From positions 2,356,001 through 2,420,000 of the forward strand of contig NZ_CP117768.1 of assembly GCF_028623165.1 (NCBI RefSeq): a stretch of 64,000 nucleotides of DNA, written 5' to 3'. The stretch comes from Nostoc sp. UHCC 0926. Its GTDB lineage: Bacteria > Cyanobacteriota > Cyanobacteriia > Cyanobacteriales > Nostocaceae. A program made the translations under genes and the position numbers. Numbering within the stretch: position 1 is the first letter of the stretch; each line of letters begins with the position of its first letter. The notes under the pieces were generated by a model. The model made no database searches. It was not told the DNA's origin and saw nothing but the letters and a program-made list of their open reading frames with translations. This document shows, piece after piece, positions 60,478 through 64,000 of the stretch.

Positions 60478-63400
60478 TTATTCTGCATCATCGTCAATTA
60501 CTGCACTGCGATCAAGTATTAGTAAGTTGCGAAGTTGATCTGTATCCAGTTCTGTCAACCATTCTTCACCAGCACCTACAACTTGTTCAGCTAGTTGTTT
60601 CTTACTTTCAATCATGTCATGAATTTTTTCTTCTAAAGTTCCAGTGCAGACAAATTTATGTACTTGCACATTCCGGGTTTGACCAATCCTAAATACTCTA
60701 TCTGTGGCTTGATTTTCTACTGCTGGGTTCCACCATCTATCAAAGTGGAATACATGATTTGCTCGTGTTAAATTCAGTCCAACTCCACCTGCTTTTAGAG
60801 AAAGAATCATAATTGGGGGGCCTTGGGGGTCGTGTTGGAAACGGTCGATCATTTCCTCTCGTTGTTTTTTACTAGTGCTACCATATAAAAAGAATATTTC
60901 TCGCCCAAGCTGTTTTTCTAAATAGGGTTTAAGTAATTTACCCCACTCAGCAAATTGTGTAAAAATTAAAGCTCTATCGCCTTCTGCTAAAACTTCTTCT
61001 AACATTTCTTCTAGCCGCAGAAGTTTGGCTGAATTATGTTGCTCTAATGTCGCCTGTTTCAAGTATTGGGCTGGGTGATTGCAAATTTGTTTGAGTTTGA
61101 TTAGTAAAGCCAAAATCATTCCTCGACGTTGCAATCCTTCAGCAGAATCTATCTCTGCTAAAGATTGTTCTACAACTTGTTGATAAAGTGCAGCCTGTTC
61201 GCCAGTCAGACCACAAAATACGGTCATTTCTTGCTTATCTGGTAAGTCTTGAATGATGTCGCGATCGCTTTTCAATCGTCGCAGTATAAATGGTTGAACT
61301 AATGAACGTAATTGATTCAAAGAAGCCGTATCACCATACTTTTCAATTGGCATGGCAAACCGCCGCTGGAAAAATTGCCGATTGCCTAAATATCCTGGAT
61401 TAAGAAAATCTAAAATAGACCAGAGTTCTTGCAGCCTATTTTCTACTGGTGTCCCCGTCAATGCAATCCGAAACGTCGCCGATAATTGCCGCACTGCTTT
61501 TGACTGTTTCGCCTCTGGATTTTTCACATTCTGGGCTTCATCTAAAACAATTATCTGCCAAGATACACTTTGCAATGACTTGATATCTCGATGAAGAAGT
61601 GAGTAGCTAGTAACGATTAAATCATGATTTTTTACTGCTTCTAAAAATGCTTTCCCTTTCGGGCGTTTGTCACCGTGATATTGCAAAATTTTCAGGCTGG
61701 GTGCAAATTTATTGACTTCCCTTTCCCAGTTGCCTAAAACAGAAGTTGGACAAACTAGCAGTGTTGGATTTTCTAGTGCATCCTGTTCTTTCAAGTGCAG
61801 CAGAAAAGCAATGAATTGGATAGTGTTATGGCAAATAATATTGTTAGCAACAAAATTATGATGTTTGCTAACTTCAAAATCGTAAACCCACCCTTCGTAC
61901 TCCACATCCTCAATAGCTTCAATCCGGCAATAAAAGACCTCTTGGTCGAGAAGACATTGCAAAGACTGTCTCGTTAAGCTCAACTGTTGTACATCTAGGT
62001 TGCCATAGGCTGACAAAGTTTGAGTTGTCCACTTGGAAGGTTTTAGTAGCTGATACTGCTCTTGGGCTTCTCCACTAATCATGCGGTTCATCCCAGCTAT
62101 TACTCGCTGTAAACTATCTCTAGAAAATTGCTGTGAACCATTAATGTAAACAGTGTTGTGCATCCCAAAATACCGCAACGGTAGTCTCGTTGCTATGACT
62201 GTTTGGGCAACCATATCAGAAGCAGGAATTCCTTCAATATTTGTGTTACTTACCAGTTGACAATTTTGTTCTAATTTGCTCTGTTTTTCTGAGTTGTTAA
62301 AACTAATTTCTTCCAAAAATCTGCGGGCAGAATTTCCTCCAATCACACCAATATAGTAGGTGCGTAAAGTCCGAGTTCCATTAGTGGCACACTTCAGTTT
62401 GGGCGATATTCGCAACCAAATACCGAAACGACGCAACAGTGCAGAAAGTTGCTGAATCAGTAAAGCTGAAGCTGTACCAATCTCAATACTCCCCATACTC
62501 AAAACAACAGCAGATTCAGCATCAAAATAGTTTTGTAAAAATATCCGCACACTATCCAAGTCTGCCTGCATAATGAAGGGCGGAATAGATTTTTCTGCCG
62601 ATAATTTACCCCAAACATAACCTTTAGCTTCTAAGAATCGCCGATAGGCTTGGCTGTTAACTCGAAGATTAGAAACTCTCTTAGGGAAGGTAGAGATATT
62701 AGGGTTGTTAATTTTGAGGTTATAGCGCTTTTGAATGCGTTGGCAAATCTGGAGTAGATCCTCTAGTACTCTGGTATCTTTTTGGGATATTGTGACTCTT
62801 CCCACATCGGGTAGTTCATGCCCTTCGGCAATCTGCCAAGCAAGAAACTTGACTAAATCAGGGTCTTGTGGTTGTCCATTCCAGAGCGTTTTACCTGGTA
62901 CACAAACGTAATCACCCACCTGTAAGTTATTTGTCCAACCTTTATTTGTCAGCAGCTTGTGACGACGGGTAATGGTGATACTGCTACCGTCTTCTAGTGT
63001 GACTTTTCGTAATTTCTCGCGGACTTGCTGCCGATACAACCGTCTGACATTAGCTTGGACAATTTTGCCAGTTTTTTCATCTATGGAATTAACTAGTAAT
63101 TGCTCTGTGGGGTTAGCCCAAAATCCTTCGCCGTCAAACTCTGTTTCTCCAGCGTGAGTTGTCCAGATTGTCTCGGCTGTGCGTAACAGTCCATTTACAT
63201 TTATTAATGTATTATTCGCTACGCATTTACCGAGTCCCATATCGTCTGCGAGACACGCGCCTAAGCCCCAACGTTCTAAGAATGACAGCCAAGCAGCGCC
63301 TCGTTCTTGATAAGGTCGCAACTGTCCTTGAAAGCCTGTTGGTGTGGGCAAAGGTGCGATCGCCTGGTTATTTGTTAGCGCCCCAATTAACTCTTGTAAT

Positions 63401-64000
63401 GCCCCAGATGCCTCAAAGCTGACCACTGGTAATTTTTCAATTACCTGGGTATCCCCTGTACTGAAACGCAAGGCATCTTCTAAGGAAAGCGCCATTTGGT
63501 CTTTGCGAGTGGTAAAAAAAGTTTGGGCTGTTTTGATGTCTTGGGGCCGTAATTCCACCCACTCGCCGTTAATTTCCACTAGCGGACTATTTAAAGCCAC
63601 AAGTTTATCAAACTCAGCTTTGGAAATAGTTTGTCCACCAATTGCCAATTGCCATTGGAAATTCAGCAGACTTTGCAACCCTAAGCGTCCCTGCTTTTTC
63701 TTTGGGGTTTCGGCAGTAATTTTCAAACCCAAACGGTTCGCCCATCCTTCACGGTTAGCTAAACTGGGGGGCAAAATTACTCCCAAACCACTGTCTTCCA
63801 ATCTCCAAGCTACAGCCTTGATAAACTCATAAGCTTGGATGGGGGTGAGACGAGAAGATTGGGGATATTCGGTTTCAAAACTGGGTGCGATCGCTGGATA
63901 TAATCGAGAAGCTAGCCCCAAACCTCGCAAAAATGTTTCCTGTGGTTGCTCAATTGTCCGATTTTCATAAACCAATCGTTCAACTGGATTGTTCCAAATA
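60478..64000 (-). CDS. SNF2-family helicase with intein, N-terminus outside the window
   Basis: The frame is open to the right edge (it reads through IWNNPVERLVYENR), so the N-terminal part lies outside. At least 1173 residues are visible, of which 467 are an intein. The helicase has a bacterial SNF2 N-terminal domain (RTIEQPQETFLRGLGLASRL), motif I DDMGLGK/T split by the intein, motif Ia LLVCPTSVLGNWERE, motif II VLDEAQNVKNP, motif III ALTGTPVENRLQELW, and the helicase C part with FTQFAEWGKLLKPYL, SLKAGGVGLNLTRANHV and the motif VI NQATDRVFRIGQTRNVQVHK. It should be an ATP-driven DNA translocase. Without splicing it cannot bind ATP. SWIM protein gene downstream. Confidence 0.92.
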   Translation of the reverse strand, partial: IWNNPVERLVYENRTIEQPQETFLRGLGLASRLYPAIAPSFETEYPQSSRLTPIQAYEFIKAVAWRLEDSGLGVILPPSLANREGWANRLGLKITAETPKKKQGRLGLQSLLNFQWQLAIGGQTISKAEFDKLVALNSPLVEINGEWVELRPQDIKTAQTFFTTRKDQMALSLEDALRFSTGDTQVIEKLPVVSFEASGALQELIGALTNNQAIAPLPTPTGFQGQLRPYQERGAAWLSFLERWGLGACLADDMGLGKCVANNTLINVNGLLRTAETIWTTHAGETEFDGEGFWANPTEQLLVNSIDEKTGKIVQANVRRLYRQQVREKLRKVTLEDGSSITITRRHKLLTNKGWTNNLQVGDYVCVPGKTLWNGQPQDPDLVKFLAWQIAEGHELPDVGRVTISQKDTRVLEDLLQICQRIQKRYNLKINNPNISTFPKRVSNLRVNSQAYRRFLEAKGYVWGKLSAEKSIPPFIMQADLDSVRIFLQNYFDAESAVVLSMGSIEIGTASALLIQQLSALLRRFGIWLRISPKLKCATNGTRTLRTYYIGVIGGNSARRFLEEISFNNSEKQSKLEQNCQLVSNTNIEGIPASDMVAQTVIATRLPLRYFGMHNTVYINGSQQFSRDSLQRVIAGMNRMISGEAQEQYQLLKPSKWTTQTLSAYGNLDVQQLSLTRQSLQCLLDQEVFYCRIEAIEDVEYEGWVYDFEVSKHHNFVANNIICHNTIQFIAFLLHLKEQDALENPTLLVCPTSVLGNWEREVNKFAPSLKILQYHGDKRPKGKAFLEAVKNHDLIVTSYSLLHRDIKSLQSVSWQIIVLDEAQNVKNPEAKQSKAVRQLSATFRIALTGTPVENRLQELWSILDFLNPGYLGNRQFFQRRFAMPIEKYGDTASLNQLRSLVQPFILRRLKSDRDIIQDLPDKQEMTVFCGLTGEQAALYQQVVEQSLAEIDSAEGLQRRGMILALLIKLKQICNHPAQYLKQATLEQHNSAKLLRLEEMLEEVLAEGDRALIFTQFAEWGKLLKPYLEKQLGREIFFLYGSTSKKQREEMIDRFQHDPQGPPIMILSLKAGGVGLNLTRANHVFHFDRWWNPAVENQATDRVFRIGQTRNVQVHKFVCTGTLEEKIHDMIESKKQLAEQVVGAGEEWLTELDTDQLRNLLILDRSAVIDDDAE
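61825..63225 (-). other. Intein in SNF2 motif I, 467 residues, with LAGLIDADG-type endonuclease
   Basis: Inserted exactly between DDMGLGK and TIQFIAFLLH. The first residue is Cys (CVANNTLINVNG, block A), block B is SSITITRRHKLLTNKGW with the Thr-x-x-His, block F is EGWVYDFEVSKHHNFVA, and the end is NIICHN with the terminal Asn, followed by Thr as the +1 extein residue. The middle contains LAGLIDADG-like motifs, FLAWQIAEGHEL (about intein residue 127) and FLQNYFDAESAV (about 229), so a homing endonuclease is probably present, though the acidic residues are partly changed. All splicing residues are intact, so splicing is expected. Confidence 0.93.

Noticed and set aside
1..64000. tRNA or rRNA genes
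   Set aside because: I looked for T-loop (GGTTCGA-type) strings with pairing acceptor arms and conserved rRNA stretches and found none that hold; a covariance-model scan would be decisive.

Overview
The window looks like chromosomal DNA of a filamentous, probably heterocyst-forming cyanobacterium of the Nostoc/Anabaena group. The evidence is the photosystem II pair psbD-psbC, the photosystem I assembly gene ycf4, a fused molybdate transporter gene (modBC), xisH/xisI-type genes, a cyanobacterial minCDE cluster, frequent GCGATCGC (HIP1) octamers, and many heptamer-type short repeats (ATTTTAG, ATTTTGG, ATTAGTC, ATTGGGC). No tRNA, rRNA or CRISPR array was recognised by eye. The sequence is cut inside a gene at both ends: an HlyD-type adaptor on the left and an SNF2 helicase on the right.

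Layout. 0-7 kb: a secretion cluster on the minus strand (HTH protein, C39-peptidase ABC transporter, HlyD adaptor), a PMT-type glycosyltransferase, a GNAT acetyltransferase and a xisH-xisI pair. 7-16 kb: a phosphoenolpyruvate synthase gene broken by one extra base in an A run, a DUF29 protein, an Nmad2-like protein, an unknown protein and a GH13 amylase with a starch-binding domain. 16-25 kb: an acidic TerB-like protein, a Ser/Thr kinase, a flavin-monooxygenase remnant split by a small mobile element, ribD, an MBL-fold protein, an aminotransferase and a decayed transposase. 25-32 kb: a Uma2 protein, a xisH remnant, modBC, a methyltransferase, a carotene-desaturase-like flavoprotein, a DUF6464 protein and fmt. 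33-43 kb: an exported protein, a YefM/YoeB toxin-antitoxin pair with a TGTACA operator, a LabA-like NYN protein, minE-minD-minC, a DUF1537 sugar-acid kinase, and a CHASE2 histidine kinase with its membrane partner. 43-51 kb is an accessory region: small exported proteins, a RAYT transposase with REP palindromes, a nested IS5-type element, a PIN-type toxin pair, a LuxR-type response regulator, DUF29, a Gfo/Idh/MocA oxidoreductase and a glutamate dehydrogenase scrap. 51-64 kb: a ketoacyl synthase, a lipoprotein cyclophilin, ycf4, psbD-psbC, a glycine-rich repeat protein, a SWIM zinc-finger protein and the SNF2 helicase.

The most striking items are a 467-residue intein inside the ATP-binding motif of the SNF2 helicase, and the evidence for small repeat mobility. 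One 209-bp repeat element sits inside an IS5-type transposase, which itself sits inside a REP palindrome. A 91-bp element with a 6-bp target duplication sits in a monooxygenase remnant. Low-complexity or palindromic repeats also appear as in-frame additions in several otherwise intact proteins (PEP synthase, PMT glycosyltransferase, ModBC linker, ketoacyl synthase, MinC). Family calls rest on motif recognition; no database search could be run.
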